This document shows, in pieces, positions 26,351 through 35,430 of a DNA stretch of 61,727 nucleotides. Position numbers and translations under genes: made by a program. The notes under the pieces are model-generated. The model saw only the letters and a program-made list of their open reading frames with translations. It searched no databases and had not been told where the DNA came from. Origin of the DNA: Aliivibrio sifiae (lineage in GTDB: Bacteria; Pseudomonadota; Gammaproteobacteria; Enterobacterales; Vibrionaceae); assembly GCF_002954705.1 (NCBI RefSeq), contig NZ_MSCO01000001.1:824808-886534 (forward strand). The letters run 5' to 3'. The first letter of the stretch is position 1. Each line of letters begins with the position of its first letter.

Positions 26351-26390
26351 AAAAGCAGATTGTTTCTTGTGATAAAACAACCTGCTTTAG
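26351..26390 (-). terminator. panP terminator
   Basis: On the minus strand AAAGCAGGTTGTTT pairs with AAACAATCTGCTTT (one G-U), then a T tract. Confidence 0.8.
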
Positions 26391-26402
26391 AAAATATATG
26401 AA

Positions 26403-28046
26403 TTATTTGAGGATTGAATTGGTGAGTTTTATAAGCTGCGGTAGTGAAATCTCACTGCTACTAGCGATCTCTCTTTGTTCGATAAGTACATTCTGTAAAA
26501 TTTCTTTAGTCGTTAGCGGGTTGGCTAATACTACTCTAAATACAATCGTAGGTTGAGACTGATAAGCATCAGGTGTTAAACGAGTACGAGAAACGAAAGA
26601 TTTACCCGTTTCACGTTGTGTTTTTTGAATGTATTTAGTCAGGTTATCGAGATGCTCATATAATTCTGCTCGTTGCTCAGCAGTTGCTAGTAACAAAGCG
26701 GCCTTTACATTACTAGGAACGTATCGGTAAGTCAGTAAGCATAGCTCAGGCTCAGAGATTAATTCAAAATCATCTTGTTGTTTGATCAATTCTGAAAAAT
26801 ATTTTGCTTTCTCAATGCTTTGATTAATCAGTAGCTCATAGCCTGGACGGCTAATTACGTTAAAGCAAGAGTAGAGCAGCATTGCCATGCCACTGCGTGA
26901 ACCTTCCAGTGTGTGACGACCTAGATCTTTAGAGCCTTTACGGAGGATATACTCAGCGTGATGCTGGATAGATGACATTAATTCAGGATCTTTGAAGATA
27001 ACCATTCCAGCACCCATAGGGACATAGAGCTGTTTATGTGCATCAATAGTAACTGAATCGGCTAGATCAATACCATCAAGTAAGTGTCGATAAGTATTCG
27101 ACATTAATGTAGCACCACCCCAAGCGGCATCAACATGAAAGTGACATCCTTCTTGTTGGGCTATTTGTGCTAATTGGCGTAATGGATCAATAGTGCCGGT
27201 TTCTGTTGTGCCAGCAACGCCAATAATAGCTAAGGGTTTAATGTTTTTTTCTTTGACGGCGGCAATTTTTTTGTTTAAGTCAGCCAGACAGATACGATTA
27301 TTGTTGTCAGTTTTTACTGCAATAACACCATCTTGACCAATGCCTAATACATCCGCGGCTTTTTTAACGGAATAGTGACCACGCTCGGAAACAAAAATAG
27401 CAAGCCCATTACATTTATAATGAGTAAGAGCTGCAAAAAGGCCTTGTTTTGCAATGCCTTCAAACTCTCCATCAGGTTGTAATAAGCGATTTCTTGCTAC
27501 CCATAATGCGGTGATGTTGGCAATAGTCCCGCCAGAACAAAAAGCACCAAGAGAATGGTCTGCACTGTGCATCCAATGATTATAGAAGCTGTCTTTTTGA
27601 CCATAAATTAGGCGATGTAGCATACCTAGTACTTGGCGCTCTAACGGCGTAAAAGCTTTAGAGGTTTCAATTTTTACCAAGTTTTGGTTTAAGGCAATCA
27701 TGATTTTTGATAACGGCATTAAAAAATAAGGCAATGCAGATGTCATGTGGCCAATAAAGCTTGGTGCTGAGGTATGAACAGACTGAGAGACTACCGTATC
27801 TAATAGGTGCTCAGTGTGCTCTGATACATAGGTCGGAGACTCTGGCATTGAAGAATCAGTAAAATCTTTTTCGATTTCTGTCAGTGGTTTTTCTTCAGCG
27901 ACGATATGTTCTCTTAAGAATTTATTCAGATTTTGAGAGAGTTCTTGTTCAATTTTTCCAAGCGTCGAATCGGGAGCTTCCGGAACAGTAAAAATTCGCA
28001 ACATGCTCTCTAGGTTGGCATCCGCTGTTTTGTTGTCTGTTACCAT
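26403..28046 (-). CDS. panP: PLP-dependent aspartate 1-decarboxylase PanP
   Basis: A 547-residue group II decarboxylase fold. 'FCSGGTIANITALW' holds the cofactor phosphate, 'HVDAAWGGATLM' has the PLP-binding Asp, and 'IDAHKQLYVPMG' has Schiff-base Lys338. In Vibrionales this enzyme makes beta-alanine from aspartate for pantothenate/CoA synthesis, replacing pyruvoyl PanD (recalled; older annotations say glutamate decarboxylase). The ATG at 28046 was chosen over a TTG 36 bases upstream. It is monocistronic. Confidence 0.9.
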   Translation of the reverse strand: MVTDNKTADANLESMLRIFTVPEAPDSTLGKIEQELSQNLNKFLREHIVAEEKPLTEIEKDFTDSSMPESPTYVSEHTEHLLDTVVSQSVHTSAPSFIGHMTSALPYFLMPLSKIMIALNQNLVKIETSKAFTPLERQVLGMLHRLIYGQKDSFYNHWMHSADHSLGAFCSGGTIANITALWVARNRLLQPDGEFEGIAKQGLFAALTHYKCNGLAIFVSERGHYSVKKAADVLGIGQDGVIAVKTDNNNRICLADLNKKIAAVKEKNIKPLAIIGVAGTTETGTIDPLRQLAQIAQQEGCHFHVDAAWGGATLMSNTYRHLLDGIDLADSVTIDAHKQLYVPMGAGMVIFKDPELMSSIQHHAEYILRKGSKDLGRHTLEGSRSGMAMLLYSCFNVISRPGYELLINQSIEKAKYFSELIKQQDDFELISEPELCLLTYRYVPSNVKAALLLATAEQRAELYEHLDNLTKYIQKTQRETGKSFVSRTRLTPDAYQSQPTIVFRVVLANPLTTKEILQNVLIEQREIASSSEISLPQLIKLTNSILK

Positions 28047-28205
28047 GGTATCTGTTCTATTCTGTTGATGATTGAAAAGCAAAGTGGGCGATCTCTTTAC
28101 CTACGAATAAGGGCACAATTTAGAACAAAATCACGTAAATGTCTTGTTTAAAATGCGCCACATCGATTTTTGATAGAGGTAATTAGTATCAAATTAGTGT
28201 TGTTG

Positions 28206-28242
28206 GTGAAATAAATACCAATTTATTTGCAGTTTATTTCAC
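28206..28242 (-). terminator. Hairpin at the 3' end of the unknown periplasmic gene
   Basis: GTGAAATAAA (28206-28215) is perfectly mirrored by TTTATTTCAC (28233-28242), spanning the stop codon. There is no T tract, so it may protect the mRNA end rather than terminate. Confidence 0.4.
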
Positions 28243-28735
28243 TAATTTCGCTCATTTTTTGGTTGTATGCGTTTAGTGGAGCCTCAATTTCTTTAGGGTG
28301 GCTTAGGATATCTGCAAACGCTGAGCGTAATTCATAGTTTTGTTTGTGAGGTTGAGCTTGGCGATCATCAAAAGTCACTTTTGCTATTTTTCCTAACTCG
28401 TCATTATTTGAAGCGAGTGTTTTTATCTCTTTTTGATCTAGCTGTAACCAAGACTCAATAGACTGGTTTGTTTTGACTTTAGATGCATCATTCTTTAGAT
28501 AAAAATCTACTGCAGCACGATTTAACTCAAAGTGATGTTGGCGTCCTTCTAAAAACCAATTACCGACACTTTCTAAATTAGGATCTTTTTTGACCGTAAT
28601 TGAAATTAATTCTTTATACCAAGTTAAAGAGGCATCAACATATTGACTGTATTGATTGCTTAGGCATTCCGTATTAGCTGCTTGAGCAGACGTTGTTAAC
28701 AAAGCGAATGGTAGAAGAAGGGCAGCTAGTTTCAT
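28223..28735 (-). CDS. Unknown secreted protein, about 170 residues
   Basis: It starts with a clear Sec signal peptide (MKLAALLLPFALLTTSAQA, cut before ANTEC). The mature part is mainly helical, with two Cys (near the mature N-terminus and at NCK at the end) that could form a disulfide. I do not recognise the family. It lies between panP and lysO, leftward like its neighbours but with gaps over 90 bp, so probably its own unit. Confidence 0.75.
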   Translation of the reverse strand: MKLAALLLPFALLTTSAQAANTECLSNQYSQYVDASLTWYKELISITVKKDPNLESVGNWFLEGRQHHFELNRAAVDFYLKNDASKVKTNQSIESWLQLDQKEIKTLASNNDELGKIAKVTFDDRQAQPHKQNYELRSAFADILSHPKEIEAPLNAYNQKMSEISEINCK

Positions 28736-28839
28736 TACAAATCCTTAGAATGAATCATTATTATTGAATGTGATTGTAGGCATCAGATAACTAAATGCAA
28801 TTGAAACAACTCACAATGTGATGCCTCCCTACGAACTTA

Positions 28840-29739
28840 TTATAAGGACACAAAAAAGAGCATTAAAAAAGGAACTAACAGACTTAAAATAAAGCCACTA
28901 ACAATAGCGATAGGAACACAGCGAATACCACCACAGTTTTGAATAACCGGCAGTGTAAAATCCATCGCTGTTGCGCCTGCATAACCAATAGAAGTGACGG
29001 GATAACGATGAATAAGCGTCGGGATTAATAAAAGAGCGACTAACTCACGCATTAGTTCATTTAAAAAAGAAGCGCCACCATAGACGGGGCCAAGCGCGTC
29101 CCCCATTAAGATCCCAGCCAGAGAGTACCAGCCAAACCCTGATGCCATAGCCAATCCATGATTCAGTGGAATATCTAAAAAGAGAGCAGCAATTAGTCCA
29201 CCAATGAGTGAGGTTGATAAAATCACGGCTGCAATAATTATTCCGTGTTTATTTAGAAGTATTTGGCGAAGTGATAACCCACTATTTCGTAACTGGATGC
29301 CAATAAGAAAAAGAAGAACTAATAAAATTAGCTCGCTTGCATTTTCAACCCAAGTAAGGTCAATTCCGCTGAGTAAACCAAAAACTAAGCCTGCAGCAAC
29401 CGCGAGTAGTAGTTTTGCTGACTCTAAAATCATCTTAAAAAGAGGCAGCGTATTTTTATTTCCTTCAGAATTAAGCGGGAAGAGTTTGTCCATAATAGGA
29501 AGAACGGCTAAATTACAAGAACTAATAGAAATAAAGAAAACAGCAGTAATGGTTATTATTTGATTTAAATTTTGGGCGAGGTTATCCAAAGCAGCAAGGC
29601 TGAGCCCCATTAATGCAAGAATGATCGTTACTAAATGGCTTGTTGCGGCATTAATTCGCTGAAGAGGCTTCTGAGAATGAAGTGGAATTAAGTAGCCAAA
29701 TACGAGTGGTAAAAAAACAAATAGCATTCCAGAAAGCAT
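28840..29739 (-). CDS. lysO: LysO-family lysine exporter (YbjE-like)
   Basis: About 299 residues, the same length as E. coli LysO. The hydrophobic membrane protein opens 'MLSGMLFVFLPLVFGYLIPL' and contains 'ASGFGWYSLAGILMGDALGPVYGGASFLNELMRE' and 'GGATAMD'-like 'GYAGATAMDFTLPVIQNCGG', both hallmarks of the family. It exports lysine and the toxic analogue thialysine. The ATG at 29739 was chosen over a TTG 42 bases upstream. A near-perfect HexR palindrome lies about 80 bp upstream. Confidence 0.9.
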   Translation of the reverse strand: MLSGMLFVFLPLVFGYLIPLHSQKPLQRINAATSHLVTIILALMGLSLAALDNLAQNLNQIITITAVFFISISSCNLAVLPIMDKLFPLNSEGNKNTLPLFKMILESAKLLLAVAAGLVFGLLSGIDLTWVENASELILLVLLFLIGIQLRNSGLSLRQILLNKHGIIIAAVILSTSLIGGLIAALFLDIPLNHGLAMASGFGWYSLAGILMGDALGPVYGGASFLNELMRELVALLLIPTLIHRYPVTSIGYAGATAMDFTLPVIQNCGGIRCVPIAIVSGFILSLLVPFLMLFFVSL

Positions 29740-29819
29740 GATTATCGATCTCGTCCATGAAGAAGCCCTTGAGAATATCAAGGCTTCTAAATGACATCAA
29801 TATAAGTTATTCGATTTAT

Positions 29820-29834
29820 TGTAATTTAATTACA
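29820..29834. promoter_or_regulatory. HexR-like palindrome upstream of lysO
   Basis: TGTAATTTAATTACA fits the HexR consensus TGTAATNNNATTACA at all 12 defined positions. It lies 81 bp before the lysO start and overlaps the stop of the HDOD gene. Binding is inferred. Confidence 0.5.
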
Positions 29835-30756
29835 AGCCACTGCTTCTTAGTGTTTCTTTAATGCGGTTGTTGAATTGACTATTAGTTAAATTACTTAATG
29901 TATAAAGTGCTTCAGCGCCTTCAAGTGTAATTTCTATTTCGTGTTCATCAATGGCATCGTCTTTATTTCTAAACATTAAAAGGTGGCTAGCAATACGTGC
30001 GATATCTAAATAATTAATCGGATGCTCAGTGCCTTTTTCCTTGTTTTCGTTAGTGGCTACTGCTAAAAAATCGACATCAAATTGCCAATGGTTTAACACG
30101 TGGTAGCTAGTTGCATTGCATTCATTGTCAAAAATATAAATCGCTAACTCAAGATCAAGATAATTCCCTTGCTCAAGGTAGTCATAATATTCGTTTACTA
30201 GGCAAAAAAGCCCTATATCGGCAAGTAAACCCGTGAGTAATGCTTTTTCGGGTTCAAGATAATCAAGAGATGTATCCTTACTCTCATTTATCATCTCTTC
30301 GCAAATCATCGTCATAACTGCGGCGAATTCACGTGAGCGTGCTGCACTTTTACGAAGCAGTGCATTGCATTCTTTATTCAAATCACTTGAATGCTTTAGC
30401 TGTTCTATTGCTTGCGCTGTAACGATGTCGCGTACACGGAATATCCCTAATCGAGATACGGCGGTTAGAACATCAGTACAGGTAATATTTCTGCGATTAA
30501 ATACAACGGAGTTAGCCATGCGTATAACAATAGCTGTTAGGCTTGGGTCTTCTAATAAAGTATCTGAGACATCTTTAATTACTGTGCCTTCAAGAGTACA
30601 TAACTTTTGAATTTTCAGTACAACATCAGGGATAGGAGGCAATTTTATTTTGCCTGATGAGATACTTTTCGACGCTAATCGACTAAATTCAGTTCTTAAT
30701 GCAGTCAGTACTTTGTCTTTATCGTGGGACAGCCAGAAAAACGATAAATGAGTCAT
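29830..30756 (-). CDS. HDOD-domain signalling protein
   Basis: A 308-residue cytosolic protein with an HDOD domain at about 35-240: 'KLPPIPDVVLKIQKLC', 'VSDTLLEDPSLTAIVIRMANSVVF', 'VLTAVSRLGIFRVRDIVTAQAI', 'LLTGLLADIGLFCLVNEY'. The metal-binding HD pair is replaced as usual for HDOD proteins, so no hydrolase activity is expected. Such proteins act in stress, motility or nucleotide signalling; the target is unknown. There is no output domain. Confidence 0.85.
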   Translation of the reverse strand: MTHLSFFWLSHDKDKVLTALRTEFSRLASKSISSGKIKLPPIPDVVLKIQKLCTLEGTVIKDVSDTLLEDPSLTAIVIRMANSVVFNRRNITCTDVLTAVSRLGIFRVRDIVTAQAIEQLKHSSDLNKECNALLRKSAARSREFAAVMTMICEEMINESKDTSLDYLEPEKALLTGLLADIGLFCLVNEYYDYLEQGNYLDLELAIYIFDNECNATSYHVLNHWQFDVDFLAVATNENKEKGTEHPINYLDIARIASHLLMFRNKDDAIDEHEIEITLEGAEALYTLSNLTNSQFNNRIKETLRSSGL

Positions 30757-31183
30757 TCTTAATTCATATTTTAAAATAATGAGTTAATCATACAGCGTTT
30801 TTCTGATTTCTAAGAAAAAAGTCAAATAAATGAGACCGTTTGCGAAAAAATTAAGGTTTTTTACTTTCAGAAAGAAGAAAAGTTATTATTAATAGATAAA
30901 TAAGAGTCAAATTATTGGTGTTGTAAATTAATCTTGTGAGCCTCATCAATGAATCGATAGGTTAAGTTGTGAGACTATAATGTGATAGAAGCCTGAAGAA
31001 AAACTTAGTTTGTTACATAAAATAATACTTAAAGATGTGATCGGACTTAAGGAATATGCTGTAGATTCAGCAGTTAATGTAAAAAGGCTAGAAACTTATT
31101 TATTGTATGTTTAATATTCAATTGCTTGATGTCAATTTTCTGACAGGGACGGGGGTCGTAAGTTTAAGATCAAGGAGATCGAG
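30757..31183. other. 427-bp region upstream of tfoX
   Basis: AT-rich, no ORF. It holds several TGTGA half-sites (e.g. 30980, 31036 regions) that could be poor CRP sites, and a small TGCTG/CAGCA hairpin (31058-31072). Just before the start, GATC-AAGGA-GATC places the SD in a mini-hairpin. Vibrio tfoX is known to be controlled after transcription by the TfoR sRNA; a long 5' leader here fits but is not proven. Confidence 0.4.
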
Positions 31184-31768
31184 ATGAACCATTTAGAGGA
31201 ACGCTTTTTTAATTTTGTAAAAAAACTGGGAAAATTTAATAAACGCTCGATGTTTGGTGGCGTTGGTTTGTTTACCGAAGATGCGATGTTTTCATTAGTC
31301 ACTGAAGGACGCTTATATGTTCGAGGTGGTGGATTAGTCGATGAACAGTTTGAAAAATTAGGATGCGAACGCTTTAAACACGTGAAAAAAACGACAATCG
31401 CGACAGTTAACTATTTTGACATCAGTGAGCTTTTTGAAAAGAAACCAGCCTTATTGCTTAGTATCATCAAAGAGGTGATGGAAAATTCACGTTTAGAGCG
31501 TGAGTTTAAAAAATCAAAAGAGAATCGTCGTTTGCGTGATTTGCCAAATATGCAATTAACACTAGAAAGAATGGTAAAAAAATCAGGAGTTCCTGATGTT
31601 GATGCCTTTTTAGAAATCGGTGCTGTTGATGTATTTAGAAAAGTAAATACGACTTATGGCGGTGATGTGGATGTAAAACTTTTATGGAAATTTGCAGGAG
31701 CAGAATCAGGCGTTCATTGGACATTATTACAAGAACCAATGAAAAGAGCGTTGCTTCAACAAGTTTAA
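31184..31768 (+). CDS. tfoX: TfoX/Sxy competence regulator
   Basis: A 194-residue cytosolic protein. The TfoX_N domain (about 8-105) has the family signature 'RSMFGGVGLFTEDAMFSLV' and 'VKKTTIATVNYFDI'. The TfoX_C helix-hairpin domain (about 112-190) has 'DLPNMQLTLERMVKKSGVPDVDAFLEIGAVDVFRKV'. It drives competence genes with CRP in response to chitin in vibrios. I call it TfoX rather than TfoY because it lies between hexR/panP and serC as in V. cholerae (recalled) and lacks an upstream GEMM riboswitch. SD AAGGAG. Confidence 0.9.
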   Translation: MNHLEERFFNFVKKLGKFNKRSMFGGVGLFTEDAMFSLVTEGRLYVRGGGLVDEQFEKLGCERFKHVKKTTIATVNYFDISELFEKKPALLLSIIKEVMENSRLEREFKKSKENRRLRDLPNMQLTLERMVKKSGVPDVDAFLEIGAVDVFRKVNTTYGGDVDVKLLWKFAGAESGVHWTLLQEPMKRALLQQV

Positions 31769-31780
31769 TTTGAATAAATA

Positions 31781-31830
31781 AAAAAACCTCGTTATTCCTT
31801 GTGTTGTCTAAGGTATAACGAGGTTTTTTT
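31781..31830. terminator. Bidirectional terminator tfoX / outer-membrane gene
   Basis: AAAAAACCTCGTTAT (31781-31795) pairs with ATAACGAGGTTTTTT (31815-31829): a 15-bp stem between convergent genes. Confidence 0.88.
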
Positions 31831-31843
31831 TAGCTAAATTTAA

Positions 31844-32395
31844 TTAGTACTTAAAGCGAGCTGTCAGTAACAGTTGATCGCCATAGATACCATTAAAACG
31901 ACCTTCAGCACCGATAGAGAACAATTCTGTTGAGTGGAATCGGCCGTAAACAGAGAAAATAGTATCGTCATTATCTTCAATAGATAGGTAACCTACTTTA
32001 CCACCAACTTCTAGTTGAGGACCTAACCATTGACGAACGCCTAAGTTAAGCTCCATACCTGTGTCATTTTTGTAGTGTTTGTTATCATCAACAACACGAA
32101 GTAGCATTTCACCTGTAATGTCAGCCCAGTTATTTACTGGAGCGTGAAAGCCTAGACCAGCAGCTAAATCGTAATCGCCATCTAGTTCTGAGTCGATAGA
32201 AGCAATAGCGTGTGCGTTAGGGTGGATTGATTTGCTAAAACCAGCACCAAATGTTGAAGGGCTAAATCCAATGCGAGCTTCAGCATAGTCATAACTAAAG
32301 TTGCTCATGATGGCATTGTTTGGATCATTATCTGCAGCCATTGATGTTGCTGAAATAAACATTAGGCTTGAAGCTAAAAGTGTCTTACGGATCAT
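31844..32395 (-). CDS. Small outer-membrane beta-barrel protein, unknown role
   Basis: 183 residues with a signal peptide (MIRKTLLASSLMFISATSMA, cut before ADNDP). The mature part shows alternating amphipathic strands ('YAEARIGFSP', 'MELNLGVRQWLGPQLEVGGKVGYLSI', 'LFSIGAEGRFNGIYGDQLLLTARFKY') and a C-terminal aromatic residue, as in 8-strand barrels. It is similar in style to other small Vibrio OMPs. No function can be named. Confidence 0.75.
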   Translation of the reverse strand: MIRKTLLASSLMFISATSMAADNDPNNAIMSNFSYDYAEARIGFSPSTFGAGFSKSIHPNAHAIASIDSELDGDYDLAAGLGFHAPVNNWADITGEMLLRVVDDNKHYKNDTGMELNLGVRQWLGPQLEVGGKVGYLSIEDNDDTIFSVYGRFHSTELFSIGAEGRFNGIYGDQLLLTARFKY

Positions 32396-32670
32396 GATAT
32401 TTGAAACCTATCAAAGTGAGTGCTGTAACCAAAAATATACGTCAAATACTAACAGAAATAGGTATTTTTGCTAGAAGCGAGTCTACAAAATTTGGAACAA
32501 CAGCAATTAGTCAAAAAATTAACGTGCTATTTATATACTTTAATTAAGCAAAATATAAGCCAAGTTAAGTAACCTAGAGCTATTAAAGTTTGTTTATCTT
32601 ATTAAATAGAGGTGTATTGATCTTATTGTCTTAGGTAAACTAATTTAAATCGTTAAAAGTGGATAATGAA

Positions 32671-33972
32671 ATGAAAGAATTAAGAAAATATGCAGCCATT
32701 GGTGGCGCAGTTGCACTGGTTGCGTGTTGGCCGTTTGCTACAGGGAAGATAGGTGAAGCGATTTTTAAAGATGGGATTGCGTCATACAGCAACTCTATCA
32801 TTGAGGTTGAGTCAATCTCATATGATCGTGGTTACTTAAGTTCGACGGCTCAAAGTCGAATTCATGTTGTTGATAAAGGCTTAAGTGAAGAGCTAAAAGA
32901 AGCGGGATACCCAACTGAAATTCTGGTTGAACATGATATATCTCATGGCTTATTCTCAATATCTTCGACGTCAACGTTTGTAAGTAAAGAAGATACATCA
33001 GAGTTTATTCAAGGTTTAACACTAACGACTGAAAGTCAATTAACTGGAACCACAAACTTATTACTAACAAGTGAAGATACTGATTTTGCAACAGATGATT
33101 TAAAAGCCCAAGGTGTTGAAAAACTCTTTTTAGCGGCGAGCCAAGTCTCTGCGACAGTTGCAAAGGATGGGCAGTTTAGTGTCTCTTACCAATTGCCTAA
33201 AACAGAATTAAGATTAGACAATCAATCTGAAATGACAATTGATAATGTTGCAGGTCAAAGTATTGGTCATTATGTGGATGACATTTTCATTGGTGAAGCG
33301 AGTGTTGGATTTAATAAATTAGTATTCAATGACATTGAAACTAAACTTAACAATGAAGTTAAAGGATTTAAATACACGAGCGTTAACCAAATTAATGAAG
33401 TAAAAGATAAAGCGGAAGAAAATACATTTACATCTAAAAATACGTTAACACTGGCAGAGGCCACAACAAGTGCTGGTGTATTAAAAGAGGGTGTATTTGA
33501 TATTAGTTTTGAAAATCTAAATTATGATGCAATTCTTAAACTGGTTCCTTTGCTTCAAGAGCAAGAGTTAACAAATGAAAATATTGAACAATTGATGTTG
33601 TCATTTGATTTATTAGCAGCAAAAGGCTTTTCATTAAATATTAATGAGTTCAGTGCAAATGTGTTAGGCAGCAAAGTTGATAGTAAAGTATTAATGACAT
33701 TACCAGCGGGCACTGCAAGAGCATCACAAAATGCGGATAAACTGGTTCAAACTTTACAGGGTAATGCCGAGCTCGTTATTGCGAAGAAATTAGTGGATGA
33801 AACTCCCGAGCTTCGCATGCAAATGGATGAGTTGTTAATTAATGAATTTGCAGTAGAAGACGGAGATAATTACCGTTTGTCAGCTAAAATCGCTGACGGT
33901 CAAATTGAATTGCTTAATGGGCAAAAAATGCCGTTATTTATGCTGTTGGGTTTTTTAAGTTACCTACGTTAA
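32671..33972 (+). CDS. DUF945 (YdgA-like) protein
   Basis: About 433 residues. An N-terminal signal/anchor ('YAAIGGAVALVACWPFATG') is followed by a long periplasmic domain of repeated beta-strand/helix elements typical of DUF945 ('SISYDRGYLSSTAQSRI', 'LSFDLLAAKGFSLNINEFSANVLG'). The fold resembles AsmA-like repeats; the role is unknown. The ATG at 32671 was chosen; a GTG at 32659 would add four residues. Confidence 0.78.
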   Translation: MKELRKYAAIGGAVALVACWPFATGKIGEAIFKDGIASYSNSIIEVESISYDRGYLSSTAQSRIHVVDKGLSEELKEAGYPTEILVEHDISHGLFSISSTSTFVSKEDTSEFIQGLTLTTESQLTGTTNLLLTSEDTDFATDDLKAQGVEKLFLAASQVSATVAKDGQFSVSYQLPKTELRLDNQSEMTIDNVAGQSIGHYVDDIFIGEASVGFNKLVFNDIETKLNNEVKGFKYTSVNQINEVKDKAEENTFTSKNTLTLAEATTSAGVLKEGVFDISFENLNYDAILKLVPLLQEQELTNENIEQLMLSFDLLAAKGFSLNINEFSANVLGSKVDSKVLMTLPAGTARASQNADKLVQTLQGNAELVIAKKLVDETPELRMQMDELLINEFAVEDGDNYRLSAKIADGQIELLNGQKMPLFMLLGFLSYLR

Positions 33973-34181
33973 TAGCGGATATATTAAGTTAAAGTAGCTC
34001 ACTAAGGTGGGCTATTTTTTTATTTAGTGAATTAGATCACTTTCTGATTTCTTTGTAAGAGAAAAGGTGGTATTAATTTCTACACAATATTAACTAATAG
34101 CAACTTAGATAAATATTTAATCAATGATTTATCTAAGTTGATATGATTGATTTTTATAAATAGCAGGAGCCTTTGAGAAAC

Positions 34182-35264
34182 ATGGAAAAAGTATTTAACT
34201 TTTGTGCTGGTCCAGCAATGCTGCCAGCAGACGTTCTAGCCCAAGCTCAAAAGGAATTGGTGAATTGGAACGGTTTAGGCACTTCAGTGATGGAGATTAG
34301 CCACCGTAGTAAAGAATTTATTAAAGTTGCGGAAGAGTCTGAACAAGATTTACGTGATTTATTGTCGATTCCAGATAATTATAAAGTGTTGTTTTGCCAG
34401 GGTGGTGCTCGTGCTCAGTTTGCAGCAGTACCATTAAATTTATTGGGCAATAATACTAAGGCTGATTATATTGATGCTGGCTATTGGGCGCAAAGTTCAG
34501 TGACTGAAGCAAAAAAATATTGCCAACCAAATGTCATTGACGCAATTACAGAAATTGATGGTAAAAGAGCAGTAAAAGCGGCGGCAGAATGGCCATTGAG
34601 TGACGATGCTGCTTATGTGCATTTTTGCCCAAATGAAACCATTGATGGTATCGAAATTAATGATCTGCCAATAACGAATAGACCTATTGTTGCTGATATG
34701 TCTTCGACGATTTTATCTCGTCAAATTGATGTGTCTAAATATGGTGTTATTTACGCAGGAGCTCAAAAGAACATTGGTCCTGCAGGATTAACGATTGTTA
34801 TTGTACGTGATGATTTACTTGATCTTGCTGCTGAAGCGCTCCCAAGTGTATTAAACTATGGTGTGTTAGCAAATCAAGAGTCTATGTTTAATACTCCTCC
34901 GACGTATGCTTGGTATTTAGCAGGTTTAGTTTTTAAATGGTTAAAACTAAACGGTGGTATTGAAGCGATGGAAGCCCGTAATCGTAAGAAAGCGGCTGCA
35001 CTATATGATTACATCGATCAGTCTGATTTTTATCGTAACGAGGTTCATACGAACAACCGTTCTTTAATGAATGTTCCATTTCAACTAGCGAATTCAGAGC
35101 TAGATGCTCAGTTTCTTACATTAGCAGATGAAGCTGGGTTGAAAGCATTGAAAGGGCATCGAGTTGTCGGTGGAATGAGAGCATCTATTTATAATGCAAT
35201 GCCACTAGAAGGTGTTCAAGCGTTGGTCGATTTCATGAAAGCATTTGAAGCGCAATACGCGTAA
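34182..35264 (+). CDS. serC: Phosphoserine/phosphohydroxythreonine aminotransferase
   Basis: A 360-residue PLP enzyme making 3-phosphoserine from 3-phosphohydroxypyruvate (serine synthesis), and also 4-phosphohydroxythreonine (PLP synthesis). Signatures are '[10 protein letters not shown]', 'SHRSKEF', '[19 protein letters not shown]', and Schiff-base Lys196 in '[12 protein letters not shown]'. The ATG at 34182 gives the usual 360 residues; an upstream TTG adds three. No aroA follows, unlike in E. coli. Confidence 0.95.
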   Translation: MEKVFNFCAGPAMLPADVLAQAQKELVNWNGLGTSVMEISHRSKEFIKVAEESEQDLRDLLSIPDNYKVLFCQGGARAQFAAVPLNLLGNNTKADYIDAGYWAQSSVTEAKKYCQPNVIDAITEIDGKRAVKAAAEWPLSDDAAYVHFCPNETIDGIEINDLPITNRPIVADMSSTILSRQIDVSKYGVIYAGAQKNIGPAGLTIVIVRDDLLDLAAEALPSVLNYGVLANQESMFNTPPTYAWYLAGLVFKWLKLNGGIEAMEARNRKKAAALYDYIDQSDFYRNEVHTNNRSLMNVPFQLANSELDAQFLTLADEAGLKALKGHRVVGGMRASIYNAMPLEGVQALVDFMKAFEAQYA

Positions 35265-35291
35265 GCTTTATATTTCGATAAAATAATATTA

Positions 35292-35328
35292 AAAAGCCGA
35301 CACTGGTAAACAGTCTCGGCTTTTTTTT
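35292..35328 (+). terminator. serC terminator
   Basis: AAAAAGCCGA pairs with TCGGCTTTTT across an imperfect loop, followed by T residues. Confidence 0.8.
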
Positions 35329-35353
35329 GTTTTTAATTTTTATTTCAATCTAA

Positions 35354-35407
35354 ATAATACCAATCAGAGTAAGTAAGTGATCAATCATTTACTACGATTG
35401 GTATTAT
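35354..35407. repeat. Palindromic intergenic repeat, copy 2
   Basis: ATAATACCAATC (35354-35365) is mirrored perfectly by GATTGGTATTAT (35396-35407). The centre contains AAGTGATCA, and an inner AGTAA/TTACT could extend the stem. It shares its outline with 10225-10273. A degenerate partial match starts near 22862. Confidence 0.6.
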
Positions 35408-35430
35408 ATGTACTTAGTTTGATTTTTTGG

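Noticed and set aside
30960-31183. c-di-GMP (GEMM) riboswitch ahead of tfoX
   Set aside because: Such riboswitches precede tfoY; the conserved GEMM core is not visible here.
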